NCBI GenBank assembly: GCA_946533395.1
Contig: CAMNBU010000030.1
Location: 1 to 28,129 of the forward strand
Reading direction: 5' to 3'
Length of the DNA stretch: 28,129 bases
From: UBA4292 sp002395865
GTDB lineage: Bacteria; Bacillota; Clostridia; Lachnospirales; Lachnospiraceae
Positions within the stretch are counted from its first letter, which is position 1. Each line of letters begins with the position of its first letter. The position numbers were made by a program, and so were the translations under genes. This document shows, piece after piece, positions 7,315-14,959 of this stretch. The notes below the pieces were generated by a model. The model had not been told where the DNA came from. It saw only the letters and a list, made by a program, of their open reading frames with translations, and did not search any database.

Positions 7315-8330
7315 TACCTGTCGCCGCCGAGCGTAGCGCACATCACAGCCTTTATGGTGTGCATCCTGTTCTCAGCCTCCCGGAATACCACGCTCCTGTC
7401 ACTCTCGAATACCTCATCGGTAACCTCGAGCTCCTTCAAACCGAACTTCGCATAGACCTCCCTGCCGACGCCTGTGCCCAGGTCGTGATATGCGGGCAGG
7501 CAGTGCATGAAGATGGTATTCTCCTTCGTGGAGGCAGCCGCCATATCCATTACAGCGCTGTTTACCTGATAAGGCAGAAGTGCCTTTATCCTCTCGGCCC
7601 ATACCTCGTCCGGCTCACCCATCGACACCCATACGTCCGTGTAGATGATATTCGCGCCGGTGCAGCCCTCCTTCACATCCTCCGTAAGAGTTATCGTGGA
7701 GCCGCTCTCCTTCGCGTATCCCCTGCATATCTCCACCAGCTCCTCGTTGGGGAAATACTTCCTGCTCGTGCAGGCGGTGAAATCGATGCCGAGCTTGCTG
7801 CAGGCGATCATGAGAGAATTGCCCATGTTGTATCTCGCGTCACCCATGTATGTGAGCTTCAGGCCCTCGAAGTCCTCAAACCTCTCGCGTATCGTAAGCA
7901 TATCCGCAAGCATCTGCGTGGGATGATACTCGTTTGTGAGACCGTTCCATACAGGCACCCTGGAGTACTCGGAAAGAGTCTCCACTATCGACTGCTCGAA
8001 GCCCCTGTACTCTATACCGTCGAACATCCTCGCAAGCACTCTCGCGGTATCCTTCGTGTTCTCCTTGCTGCCTATCTGCGAGCTGGAGGGATCGAGATAT
8101 GTCACGCCCATGCCCAGATCGTGTGCCGCCACCTCGAAGGAGCATCTCGTCCTGGTACTTGTCTTCTCGAATATAAGCACTACGTTCCTTCCCCGAAGCG
8201 TATCGTGCGCGATTCCGGCCTTCTTCTTTTCCTTGAGATTCTGCGCCAGATCGAGCAGGTAAATGATCTCGTCCTTTGTGAAATCCTTGAGTGTCAGGAA
8301 GTCCCTTCCCGTAAGATTGATATCTGCCAT
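7314..8330 (-). CDS. argF: Ornithine carbamoyltransferase
   Basis: The enzyme condenses carbamoyl phosphate and ornithine to citrulline in arginine biosynthesis. The 338-residue product has the carbamoyl-phosphate loop FEKTSTRTRCSFE (about residues 50-62), then EYHPTQMLADMLTI, TYMGDARYNMGNSL, the SMGE substrate loop, and the catalytic FMHCLPAYHD. The start MADINLTGRDF at 8330 is chosen because AAGGAGAG lies just upstream; an in-frame ATG at 8384 would put 18 unrelated residues in front. No arcA, arcC or other arg gene is adjacent, so biosynthetic ArgF is likelier than catabolic ArcB, but sequence alone does not settle this. It heads a run continuing to dusB. Confidence 0.93.
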   Translation of the reverse strand: MADINLTGRDFLTLKDFTKDEIIYLLDLAQNLKEKKKAGIAHDTLRGRNVVLIFEKTSTRTRCSFEVAAHDLGMGVTYLDPSSSQIGSKENTKDTARVLARMFDGIEYRGFEQSIVETLSEYSRVPVWNGLTNEYHPTQMLADMLTIRERFEDFEGLKLTYMGDARYNMGNSLMIACSKLGIDFTACTSRKYFPNEELVEICRGYAKESGSTITLTEDVKEGCTGANIIYTDVWVSMGEPDEVWAERIKALLPYQVNSAVMDMAAASTKENTIFMHCLPAYHDLGTGVGREVYAKFGLKELEVTDEVFESDRSVVFREAENRMHTIKAVMCATLGGDR

Positions 8331-8389
8331 AATAACTCTCCTTACAGCAGCTGCATGCCGTCCGCAGCCGCTATTATTTGTCACTGTTT

Positions 8390-8418
8390 ACAATAATAGA
8401 TTTTTCGTCAAAAGTCAA
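8390..8418 (-). promoter_or_regulatory. Promoter of the argF operon
   Basis: On the minus strand, TTGACT (8418-8413), 17 bp, then TATTGT (8395-8390) resembles a sigma-A promoter about 60 bp before the argF ATG. I saw no clear ARG box. Confidence 0.65.
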
Positions 8419-8440
8419 TACTTTACAAAAATAAAAAAGC

Positions 8441-8472
8441 AAAAAAATCCCCCGCGAGGAAAACGCGGGGGG
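8441..8472 (-). terminator. Terminator of the NfeD/SPFH operon
   Basis: An 8-bp GC stem (CCCCCGCG at 8449-8456 with its complement at 8464-8471) is followed on the minus strand by ATTTTTTT. It lies 20 bp after the SPFH gene and just before the argF promoter. Confidence 0.85.
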
Positions 8473-8492
8473 AAATTCGTGCCATTACCTAC

Positions 8493-9443
8493 TTATTTGT
8501 CGGATACGACCTCCTTGAGGGTGGTCGCAAGACCTGCAAGATTCTGTACATCCGAAGGGATGATGATCTTGGTAGCCTTGCCGTCTGCGACCTTTGCGAG
8601 CGCCTCAAGACTCTTGAGCTTAAGGACTGCTTCGTCCATAGCAGCCTCCTTCAGGAAACGGAGACCGTCTGCGTTTGCCTGCTGAACCCTGAGGATAGCC
8701 TCTGCCTGACCTTCGGCCTCCTTGATCATAGCCTCCTTCTTAGCCTCTGCCGCGAGGATCGCAGCCTGCTTGTCAGCCTCTGCATCGAGGATCGCAGACT
8801 CCTTCTTACCTTCTGCCACGAGGATGGTGGACTTCTTCTCACCTTCTGCCTTCAGGATGGCTTCTCGTCTCTCACGCTCTGCCTTCATCTGCTTCTCCAT
8901 CGCATCCTGGATGGCTGCCGGAGGAATGATGTTCTTGAGCTCTACACGGTTTACCTTGATGCCCCAGGGGTCTGTAGCCTGGTCAAGGGATGAACGCATC
9001 TTTGCATTGATGATCTCACGCGATGTAAGTGTCTCATCGAGCTCGAGATCACCGATGATGTTACGAAGTGTTGTCGCGGTCAGGTTCTCGATCGCCATGA
9101 TGGGGTTCTCAACGCCGTACGCGTAGAGCATGGGGTCGGTGATCTGGAAGAATACGACCGTATCGATTCTCATGGTAACGTTATCCTTTGTGATAACGGG
9201 CTGGGGAGCGAAATCAACTACCTGCTCCTTTAACAGAACTCTCTTCGCGATGTGGTCGAGTATCGGCAGCTTGAAGTGAAGTCCCACATCCCATGTGGTG
9301 ACGTACGCTCCGAAACGCTCGATGACGAATGCCGTCGCCTGAGGAACTACCTTGATGCAGCTCGCCAGGATGATCAGGATCACGATGATGAGAGCGATGA
9401 TGAGGAAAAATCCTCCCGGTTCAATTGCAATTAGTGCTTTCAT
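8493..9443 (-). CDS. SPFH/band 7 membrane protein, QmcA/stomatin-like
   Basis: This is a membrane-anchored scaffold of the SPFH (stomatin/prohibitin/flotillin) superfamily, whose members oligomerise and organise membrane microdomains. The 316-residue product has one N-terminal hydrophobic segment (residues 11-30). An SPFH domain follows (about 30-190), with VVPQATAFVIERFGAYVTTW, PQPVITKDNVTMRID, LRNIIGDLELDETLTSRE and DPWGIKVNRVELKNIIPP. A long Ala/Glu/Lys coiled coil (about 185-255) is built of near 11-residue repeats such as AEGKKESAILDAEADKQAAI. No signal peptidase site is evident. It starts 21 bp after the NfeD-like gene; the SPFH-NfeD pair is a recurrent partnership. Confidence 0.9.
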   Translation of the reverse strand: MKALIAIEPGGFFLIIALIIVILIILASCIKVVPQATAFVIERFGAYVTTWDVGLHFKLPILDHIAKRVLLKEQVVDFAPQPVITKDNVTMRIDTVVFFQITDPMLYAYGVENPIMAIENLTATTLRNIIGDLELDETLTSREIINAKMRSSLDQATDPWGIKVNRVELKNIIPPAAIQDAMEKQMKAERERREAILKAEGEKKSTILVAEGKKESAILDAEADKQAAILAAEAKKEAMIKEAEGQAEAILRVQQANADGLRFLKEAAMDEAVLKLKSLEALAKVADGKATKIIIPSDVQNLAGLATTLKEVVSDK

Positions 9444-9464
9444 GTGAAGCCTCCTTATAAAGTA

Positions 9465-9902
9465 TTAATTGGATTTTTCGGGCTCAAGAATGAGCTTATT
9501 GCCCTTGATGGCGACTATTCTTCCTACCGAGTCCTGCGCCAGCTTGACATCATCGTCCACGCTTCTGGCGGTCCAGACATTGCCGTTGATGGTCGCGGCG
9601 CCTTTGGCCTCGAGGTTATCTACCTCGACGGTAATTACCGCAAGCTGTCCGACCAGGTTGTCCGCGTTCGTCTTGACTATCCGTTTCTTCAGGCGGTTGT
9701 ACAAAACTGGCCGTGTAAATATGAGTGTAACGAACGATACAGCCGCGAACAGAGTCCACTGAACATAGATATTCGCTTCGAATACGGAGGCGAAGAATGC
9801 CACGATGGCTCCTATCGCAAACCACAGCGTGGTCAGTCCGAGTGTCACCAACTCAAATATAATCAAAATCAAGAAAAAAATCAACCATGATATTGGTCTC
9901 AT
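9465..9902 (-). CDS. NfeD-like membrane protein, partner of the SPFH protein
   Basis: This is a short NfeD family protein of 145 residues. Two or three hydrophobic helices occupy residues 1-60 (SWLIFFLILIIFELVTLGL, WFAIGAIVAFFASVF, and a segment ending FVTLIF). A basic linker (YNRLKKRIVKTNAD) leads to a C-terminal OB-like domain with GQLAVITVEVDN, GAATINGNVWTARS and GRIVAIKGNKLIL. The start at 9902 is chosen for the AAGGAG directly upstream; an in-frame ATG at 9950 would add 16 polar residues before the first helix. No serine-protease domain is present, so this is the short class. Known NfeD/SPFH pairs act at the membrane in quality control or microdomain assembly; the specific role here is unknown. 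Confidence 0.88.
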   Translation of the reverse strand: MRPISWLIFFLILIIFELVTLGLTTLWFAIGAIVAFFASVFEANIYVQWTLFAAVSFVTLIFTRPVLYNRLKKRIVKTNADNLVGQLAVITVEVDNLEAKGAATINGNVWTARSVDDDVKLAQDSVGRIVAIKGNKLILEPEKSN

Positions 9903-9948
9903 ATGAAACTCCTTTCCCCGAAGCTCTTCTCCGGATTGTGATGCTCCC

Positions 9949-9976
9949 ATTCTAACTCATACAGCGGAAAAATCAA
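9949..9976 (-). promoter_or_regulatory. Candidate promoter of the NfeD/SPFH operon
   Basis: On the minus strand, TTGATT (9976-9971), a 16-bp spacer and TAGAAT (9954-9949) lie about 47 bp before the NfeD start. The match is reasonable rather than perfect. Confidence 0.5.
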
Positions 9977-10033
9977 TTTAGAAGAACTGACGAGATTCTT
10001 ACATTTTCTTTAAGACCGGGCATTTTGGCGAAA

Positions 10034-10062
10034 AGAAGGCCTCCCGGGAGAGCCCCGGGAGG
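10034..10062 (-). terminator. Terminator of the cell-wall hydrolase gene
   Basis: A 9-bp GC stem (10040-10048 with 10054-10062) has a 5-base loop. On the minus strand it is followed by CCTTCTTTTC, five bases past the hydrolase stop. The T-run is imperfect. Confidence 0.7.
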
Positions 10063-10067
10063 TGATA

Positions 10068-12143
10068 TCACGACTTATAATACTTGGACGGGTAGAAAAC
10101 TCCGTTACCGATTATGAAATAATAGTCATAGCTGTAGCTTGACTGGGTCGCCCTCTTGAAGAATATGCAATCCCTGACATTGTTTATACCCGCCAGTGCC
10201 TCGTAGACTGCCTGCAGGCATTCCTGTTTCGGACCCTTCGCGATATATGTGTCGAGCAGTCCGCCTGCCTCAGAGCCGTAGAACTGTCCGGGCGCGCGAA
10301 GCACGGCATTTACCGTGTTGCCCCAGTAGCCCCACAGAAGCCTGTTGAGTATGACATTGGCAACGGCGAGCTGCATATCATGTCCCGCATTGCCCACCTC
10401 AAGTGTTACGTCGCACGCCATCAGGACGATGGAATCGTGGTCAAGATATACGGGCTGCCTGCTCGAATTGCCCTGCGCATAGATGGCATTTATGTAATCC
10501 CAGTCCGCGTTTCCTGTGGACGGCGAATCTGATTCGGGTGTCTCAGGCTGCTCGGGTGTGGGATCCTCAGCGGAAGGTGTATCAGGCACCGGAGTCTCCG
10601 GTTCAGGTGTCTCCGGTTGCTCGGGTGTGGGTTCCTCCGATGACGGCGGCTGAGTTGGTCTTGCGTATGCCACCACAACAACATCCGTCGAAAGTCCTCC
10701 GTATACCACAGTGATGTGGTTCTCTCCCTCATAAGAAAGAGTCATTGGACTGGCGCCCCAGCCAGGGGGATTTATGACGGAGCTGCCGTCCGACATGGTG
10801 ATCGTTACTGTGAAATCGAATGCGTTTAAGCTGTCTCCCACATATCTCGTCCCCGCTGCCACCGAGGCCGATACAGCTGCCGGTACCACGGGCTGCGGCT
10901 CCACTGTGGGCTGTTCGGGAACATACGCCCTGACCACTATCTGAGTGGCCAGTCCGCCGTAGCTGACAGTCACCACATTGTCGCCCTCGTTCTCAAGAAG
11001 CATGGGTGATGCGCCCCAGCCGGGGGGATTCGTCAGAACGGTCCCGTCAGACATGGTTATATTTACAGTGAAATCATATACCGAAAGAGAGCTTCCGACC
11101 ACACGGTCGCCTCCCGATACCGATGCGCTTATGGACGCAGGCACCACCGGCGTCGGCTGCGTCTGCTCCGGAGTAGGCTCTGTCTGCGGCTGAGACTGTG
11201 TCTCGGGCTCCGTCTCCCGGTTCTTCATCTCCTCTATCATCATGAACTCTTCCATGGTGATGGCCACGCCGTCGCCTATCCTCACATCCACATAGTCCGA
11301 GTGCAGATAGCCCGTATGTCCCTGGTAGGATACGCATACCCATCCCGGCAGGCACGAAACATAATCCACCATCGTTCCGAGAGTCAGAACGTCGATCGGA
11401 GAACTGTTTTCGTCAGGCTCGCTCCTGAGTCGCAGATACTGCGCCATGATCATCATGTAGACCTTCGGGCCGGCGTTCGCTATATCCTGACCGAGCGCTA
11501 TATAGTCCGTGCTCACCCAGCCGGTCACATTGCCGCTCGAGATGAGCGCCCAGCCTTTCTCTATGCCTGTTATATAGCCGCCCGTGCCCGGATAGAGCAT
11601 ACCTATAACATCCCCTCCGGGGGTGCTTCTCACGTTCAGGTAGGTGTCCTCTATCTTGCTGTCAATGGTGGCGAAACGATCGCCGAAGAGCTCTCTCACC
11701 GTGGCCTCAAGCAGCTCCTCGCGCTCTTTCTCGGCGCGCTGCGCCTCCTCGTACTCCCTGATGGCCTTTTCGATCCCGCTGATGGTCTCAGCGTTTTTCA
11801 TGATTGCCATAAAGGCCTCCAGCCTTCCGTATGCCTTCGGCACCGAAGCCGCTTTCGAAACAACATCGTCTATGACATCCCTTATTCGTCTCGATGCGTC
11901 ACGCGTGTATGCGGAAATGGCCTCTGCTGCGTTTTTATCCGGATATGGCTCTGTCTCCTTAGGAGCCGTGGTCTCTCCACTGCCGTTTTCCGAGGTATAT
12001 ATGGTCACGTCCGGCTCGGTAGCGTCAGTTTTGTTTTGGTCCGGCTCAGTTCCGGCGAGCTTCAGAAGTACTAGGCAGGCGACCACTATAAGTACAGTGA
12101 CCACCGCCGCGATACTCCAAAACCTCACGGATTTTGAGTTCAT
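10068..12143 (-). CDS. Membrane-anchored SleB-like wall hydrolase with SH3 and Ig-like repeats
   Basis: This is a 691-residue surface protein. One N-terminal helix (residues 9-30) anchors it, followed by a Thr/Glu/Pro-rich stretch and a charged coiled-coil region (about 110-152). Two SH3-type wall-binding modules follow (about 164-218 with TYLNVRSTPGG, and 230-288 with YLRLRSEPDEN). Two near-identical Ig-like modules (334-407 and 421-492) share FTVxITMSDG and NPPGWGASPM and resemble the Big_3 type. After a Pro/Glu/Thr linker (494-545) comes a C-terminal domain (550-691) with VTLEVGNAGHDMQLAVANVI, LNR and APGQF. This matches the hydrolase_2/SleB lytic transglycosylase pattern with presumed catalytic Glu 582. 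It is monocistronic with its own promoter and terminator. The target is probably peptidoglycan; a spore role is not shown. Confidence 0.82.
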   Translation of the reverse strand: MNSKSVRFWSIAAVVTVLIVVACLVLLKLAGTEPDQNKTDATEPDVTIYTSENGSGETTAPKETEPYPDKNAAEAISAYTRDASRRIRDVIDDVVSKAASVPKAYGRLEAFMAIMKNAETISGIEKAIREYEEAQRAEKEREELLEATVRELFGDRFATIDSKIEDTYLNVRSTPGGDVIGMLYPGTGGYITGIEKGWALISSGNVTGWVSTDYIALGQDIANAGPKVYMMIMAQYLRLRSEPDENSSPIDVLTLGTMVDYVSCLPGWVCVSYQGHTGYLHSDYVDVRIGDGVAITMEEFMMIEEMKNRETEPETQSQPQTEPTPEQTQPTPVVPASISASVSGGDRVVGSSLSVYDFTVNITMSDGTVLTNPPGWGASPMLLENEGDNVVTVSYGGLATQIVVRAYVPEQPTVEPQPVVPAAVSASVAAGTRYVGDSLNAFDFTVTITMSDGSSVINPPGWGASPMTLSYEGENHITVVYGGLSTDVVVVAYARPTQPPSSEEPTPEQPETPEPETPVPDTPSAEDPTPEQPETPESDSPSTGNADWDYINAIYAQGNSSRQPVYLDHDSIVLMACDVTLEVGNAGHDMQLAVANVILNRLLWGYWGNTVNAVLRAPGQFYGSEAGGLLDTYIAKGPKQECLQAVYEALAGINNVRDCIFFKRATQSSYSYDYYFIIGNGVFYPSKYYKS

Positions 12144-12241
12144 AGCAACCTCCTGTAAGTCTGTTTTTTATTGCCTGAAACGTCGGCCGAAGCGCGGCAG
12201 ACGCAAATGTTACAAAAGTGTTACGTTCTTATTTTGTGCAT

Positions 12242-12270
12242 ACTATAGCACATCTGTTCACGCTTGTCAA
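12242..12270 (-). promoter_or_regulatory. Promoter of the wall hydrolase gene
   Basis: On the minus strand, consensus TTGACA (12270-12265), a 17-bp spacer and TATAGT (12247-12242) form one of the best sigma-A matches in the window, about 100 bp before the ATG. Confidence 0.85.
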
Positions 12271-12310
12271 CCCTTCCCCACTTCAGGCCGTTTTAAGGCT
12301 CTAAAAACGC

Positions 12311-12339
12311 AAAAAATGGGGGATATTCCCCCATTTTTG
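12311..12339 (-). terminator. Terminator of the SpoU methyltransferase gene
   Basis: A near-perfect palindrome, TGGGGGA and TCCCCCA around ATA, is flanked by A-run and T-run so it can work on both strands. It lies just past the methyltransferase stop. Confidence 0.85.
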
Positions 12340-12343
12340 ATGC

Positions 12344-13111
12344 TTATTTCATGCGATTTTGTCTGTAAACTTCAAATGCGAGCACCGCCGCGGCTACCGA
12401 GGCGTTGAGCGACTCCACACTGCCCTGCATCGGGATGCAAACCCTTCCCGTGCAGGCTTCAAGGACAGGCTCACAGATGCCGTTCGCTTCATTGCCGATC
12501 ACTATTCCACAGCCTCCGGTAAAGTCGGTCTGCGCGTAGTCAAAGGACTGCGAGAGCGCTGCGCCGTACACCGGTATGCGATGTTTTCTCATATAGGCTA
12601 TGGCGGGTATAAGGTCTCTGTACTCGAAATGTACTCTCAGTATTCCGCCCATGGTGGCTCTCACCACCTTCGGATTATATATATCCACGGTATCGGGACT
12701 CATGATGATGCCCGAAAAGCCCGCCGCCTCGCAGAGACGAACGATGGTGCCGAGATTGCCCGGGTCCTGAAGCCTGTCGAGAAGCATGTAGTTGGTGCCC
12801 TTCTCAAACACCACTCCCGTCTCATCCATCTTAACTATGGCGAGTATGCCCTGGCTGCTCACGGTGTCGCTCATATACTTCATGACTGTGTCGCTGACCT
12901 CGGTATAGCTTCTGCCCTTTAAAAGAGCCCGCGTCTTCTCGTCCCCGAGCGCATCCTCAGTCACATAGGTCTGCACCAGCCTTTCGTCGGGCACTTCGGA
13001 AAAAGCTCTGACTCCCTCCACGACGAATACCCGGTCCTCCTGGCGAAGCTGCTTCTTTTTGTTGAGCAGGGCGACATATTTTACATTTTCATTCGATGTG
13101 GCAGTGATCAT
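12344..13111 (-). CDS. TrmH/SpoU-family RNA 2'-O-methyltransferase
   Basis: This is a SPOUT-fold enzyme that transfers methyl from S-adenosylmethionine to a ribose 2'-OH in rRNA or tRNA. The 255-residue product has an N-terminal substrate-binding domain (about 1-95, starting MITATSNENVKYVALLNKKK). The three SpoU motifs follow: LLDRLQDPGNLGTIVRLCEA (110-129), IVIGNEANGI (203-212), and IPMQGSVESLNASVAAAVLA (226-245). The last two form the trefoil knot. The exact RNA target cannot be read from the sequence; its type resembles 23S rRNA enzymes such as RlmB or TsnR. Its ATG overlaps the upstream phosphoesterase stop as ATGA, so the two are coupled. Confidence 0.92.
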   Translation of the reverse strand: MITATSNENVKYVALLNKKKQLRQEDRVFVVEGVRAFSEVPDERLVQTYVTEDALGDEKTRALLKGRSYTEVSDTVMKYMSDTVSSQGILAIVKMDETGVVFEKGTNYMLLDRLQDPGNLGTIVRLCEAAGFSGIIMSPDTVDIYNPKVVRATMGGILRVHFEYRDLIPAIAYMRKHRIPVYGAALSQSFDYAQTDFTGGCGIVIGNEANGICEPVLEACTGRVCIPMQGSVESLNASVAAAVLAFEVYRQNRMK

Positions 13112-13950
13112 ATGACATACTCCTGCATGGCAGTATAGCCTGCCCTGTCCCTGTCGCAGTAGAACTCAGCCATATCATCCAGTCTCAGAGCCGCAAGTCT
13201 CGACGCGTTGATCACGCTCGGCGGCATATACTCAAGCCCCGGTACGAGCGACATACATTTTGCGCCGCAGTCGATATTTATAAAATTCGGCCCCTTAAAT
13301 ATACTCAAGGGTTCATCCGGCGCAGGCTTTCTGTAAAAACTGTTTATCGTATGGCCGCAGATGAAAGCCTCGAAATCTCTCTGCTTGCCCCTAAAATGCG
13401 GGTATCTGGCGTACAATCCGTCCAGAGGCTTCTCATTCTCGTCCTGTATCCTGTGCCATACCGCATAAAGCTTGTCGTGCGAGAGAACGGACTCGTCGAC
13501 CTCCTTCTTTTTCTGGGGCAGATACGGTCCCGCGTGGCAGAGAAGATACCACTTCTTATTGACCCTTATCTGGATACCGTAGGGAAGCTTCGAGAGCCAC
13601 TTGTACATCTTATCCTGTCTTTCGGCGGGAAGATCGAGATACTGCACCCACGTATCCATTCCGCGGTTGTTGAACATCCAGTTGGGGTCTCCGGTCGAGT
13701 TGTGGTGTCTCTCGCGCTCTATCTCGTCCAGAAACATCAGGTCGTGATTGCCCATGATGCATTTCACGAAGGGAAGCTCAGACAGGTTCATCACGAATTC
13801 CACCGTGGCAATGGAATCCGGGCCCCAGTCGACGTAATCCCCGAGAAGGCAGAGCTTGTCGCTTCCGTCATACTTGAAATCTATGTCGACCAGAAGAGCC
13901 TGAAGCGCTCTCAGATTGCCGTGAATATCGCTGATGACATAAGTAGCCAT
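13108..13950 (-). CDS. Calcineurin-like metallophosphoesterase
   Basis: This is a 280-residue cytoplasmic protein of the PPP/ApaH-like branch. The two-metal motifs are all present: YVISDIHGNLRAL (DxH) at the N-terminus, LLGDYVDWGPDS (GDxxDxG), CIMGNHDLMFL (GNHD), LCHAGPYLP, and ICGHTINSF (GHT). It probably hydrolyses a phosphoester such as phosphoprotein or a dinucleoside polyphosphate, but the substrate is unknown. The start at 13950 has GGAGG seven bases upstream; a GTG six codons earlier would overlap that site and is less likely. The methyltransferase follows by ATGA overlap. TATAAT lies upstream near 13988 on the minus strand with a weak -35. Confidence 0.88.
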   Translation of the reverse strand: MATYVISDIHGNLRALQALLVDIDFKYDGSDKLCLLGDYVDWGPDSIATVEFVMNLSELPFVKCIMGNHDLMFLDEIERERHHNSTGDPNWMFNNRGMDTWVQYLDLPAERQDKMYKWLSKLPYGIQIRVNKKWYLLCHAGPYLPQKKKEVDESVLSHDKLYAVWHRIQDENEKPLDGLYARYPHFRGKQRDFEAFICGHTINSFYRKPAPDEPLSIFKGPNFINIDCGAKCMSLVPGLEYMPPSVINASRLAALRLDDMAEFYCDRDRAGYTAMQEYVI

Positions 13951-14032
13951 AACTCTGCCTCCTTCCACCTTTTCATTGATAGGATATTATATCATTTCCC
14001 CGCAAAAAAAGAAAGAAGAAAGTGATTAAACC

Positions 14033-14061
14033 TTGTTTTTTTTTAACAAAGGCTTTATACT
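14033..14061 (+). promoter_or_regulatory. Promoter of the metF-metH operon
   Basis: TTGTTT (14033-14038), a 17-bp spacer and TATACT (14056-14061) form a plausible sigma-A promoter. Transcription would start near 14068, leaving a leader of only about 28 nt before the TTG start. There is therefore no room for a SAM or cobalamin riboswitch downstream of it. Confidence 0.7.
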
Positions 14062-14081
14062 GTTGCGCAAACGCACGACGC

Positions 14082-14099
14082 AGGAGGAACATGAATTGA
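14082..14099 (+). promoter_or_regulatory. Ribosome site with overlapping ATG mini-frame and TTG start of metF
   Basis: AGGAGG (14082-14087) is followed by ATG at 14091, which opens only Met-Asn-stop (ATGAATTGA). The metF frame begins at TTG 14096-14098, eight bases after the ribosome site, and this TTG overlaps the mini-frame's TGA. The arrangement decides the metF start and could make initiation inefficient or coupled. Confidence 0.65.
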
Positions 14100-14959
14100 A
14101 GATAAAGGATATAATCGCTCAGGGAAAGACGACCCTCTCGCTGGAGGTATTCCCCCCGAAGACATCTGACAAGATAGAGACCGTCGAGGAAGCAGTCTCG
14201 AAAATATGCGAGCTAAGGCCGGCATGGATGAGCGTAACATACGGCGCAGGCGGAGGAACGAGCGACTTTACCGTCCGTATCGCGGACAATATAAAAAGAA
14301 GCGGTACGCCGTCGATCGCGCACCTGTCCTGCATCTCCTCCACGAAGGAGAGAGTCCGCGAGCAGCTGACACAGCTTAAGGCCGCCGGAATAGAGAACAT
14401 ACTGGCTCTTCGCGGCGATGTACCTCAGGGTTACGACCTGTTCGGGTCGAGCTATACATACGCCAGCGACCTTATAGCCGATATCAAGGAGTTCGGCGAC
14501 TTCTGTGTGGGCGGCGCATGCTACCCCGAGGGACATCCCGAAGCTGCCGACTGGAACACGGATATACAGAATCTGAAGAAAAAGGTCGAGGCCGGCTGCG
14601 ATTTCCTTACTACGCAGATGTTTTTCGACAACGGAATGTATTACAGCTTTCTGTACAGGCTCAGAGAGGCCGGCATCGAGGTGCCTGTGGTCGCAGGCAT
14701 CATGCCCGTGACGAACGCGGCACAGATCTCGAGGATACTGAAGCTCTCGCAGGCCTTCATGCCCACACGCTTCAGAAGCCTTGTGGACCACTTCGGCAAA
14801 GACCCCGAGGCCATGAAGCAGGCAGGCATCATCTATGCCACTGACCAGATCATCGACCTTCTCGCAAACGGAGTGAAGAACATCCATATCTACACCATGA
14901 ACAAGCCGGATGTAGCCGCAGCCATCATGAACAACCTGAAGGGAATGATCGATATATGA
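14096..14959 (+). CDS. metF: 5,10-methylenetetrahydrofolate reductase
   Basis: This flavoprotein reduces methylene-THF to methyl-THF, the methyl donor for methionine synthase. The 287-residue length is normal for the family. The TIM barrel shows LSLEVFPPKTSDK near the N-terminus with the catalytic Glu, then MSVTYGAGGG, AHLSCISSTKE, NILALRGDVPQGYD (flavin and folate region), FCVGGACYPEGHPEA, FLTTQMFFDN and VVAGIMPVTNA. The start is TTG at 14096, set by AGGAGG eight bases upstream. Reading further upstream would overlap the -35/-10 elements. The next gene overlaps its stop as ATGA. It is the first gene of a methionine operon. Confidence 0.95.
   Translation: MKIKDIIAQGKTTLSLEVFPPKTSDKIETVEEAVSKICELRPAWMSVTYGAGGGTSDFTVRIADNIKRSGTPSIAHLSCISSTKERVREQLTQLKAAGIENILALRGDVPQGYDLFGSSYTYASDLIADIKEFGDFCVGGACYPEGHPEAADWNTDIQNLKKKVEAGCDFLTTQMFFDNGMYYSFLYRLREAGIEVPVVAGIMPVTNAAQISRILKLSQAFMPTRFRSLVDHFGKDPEAMKQAGIIYATDQIIDLLANGVKNIHIYTMNKPDVAAAIMNNLKGMIDI

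Noticed and set aside
6058..7455. A 465-codon plus-strand open frame opposite birA, the small membrane gene and argF
   Set aside because: It lies antisense to three recognisable genes, shows no known motif or ribosome site, and its composition (Tyr, His, Leu rich) is that of an antisense shadow.
8331..8384. 18-residue N-terminal extension of ArgF
   Set aside because: The extension has no family similarity, and AAGGAGAG directly precedes the internal ATG at 8330.
7359..8396. A 345-codon plus-strand frame opposite argF
   Set aside because: It is complementary to the well-conserved ornithine carbamoyltransferase; no domain is seen.
8720..8900. Tandem DNA repeat in the SPFH gene as a repeat element
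   Set aside because: The periodicity reflects the 11-residue coiled-coil repeats of the protein, as usual for SPFH proteins, not an independent DNA repeat or CRISPR.
11301..12408. Two plus-strand frames (257 and 254 codons) opposite the wall hydrolase
   Set aside because: The Ser/Arg-rich translations are shadows of the repeat-containing gene; the hydrolase has clear domains, promoter and terminator.
14033..14095. An upstream TTG start giving metF 21 more residues
   Set aside because: The extra codons overlap the -35 and -10 elements and lack a ribosome site; TTG at 14096 has a perfect AGGAGG at 8-nt spacing.
13951..14095. SAM or cobalamin riboswitch before the metF-metH operon
   Set aside because: The promoter leaves a leader of only about 28 nt, and no riboswitch core or leader terminator is present.
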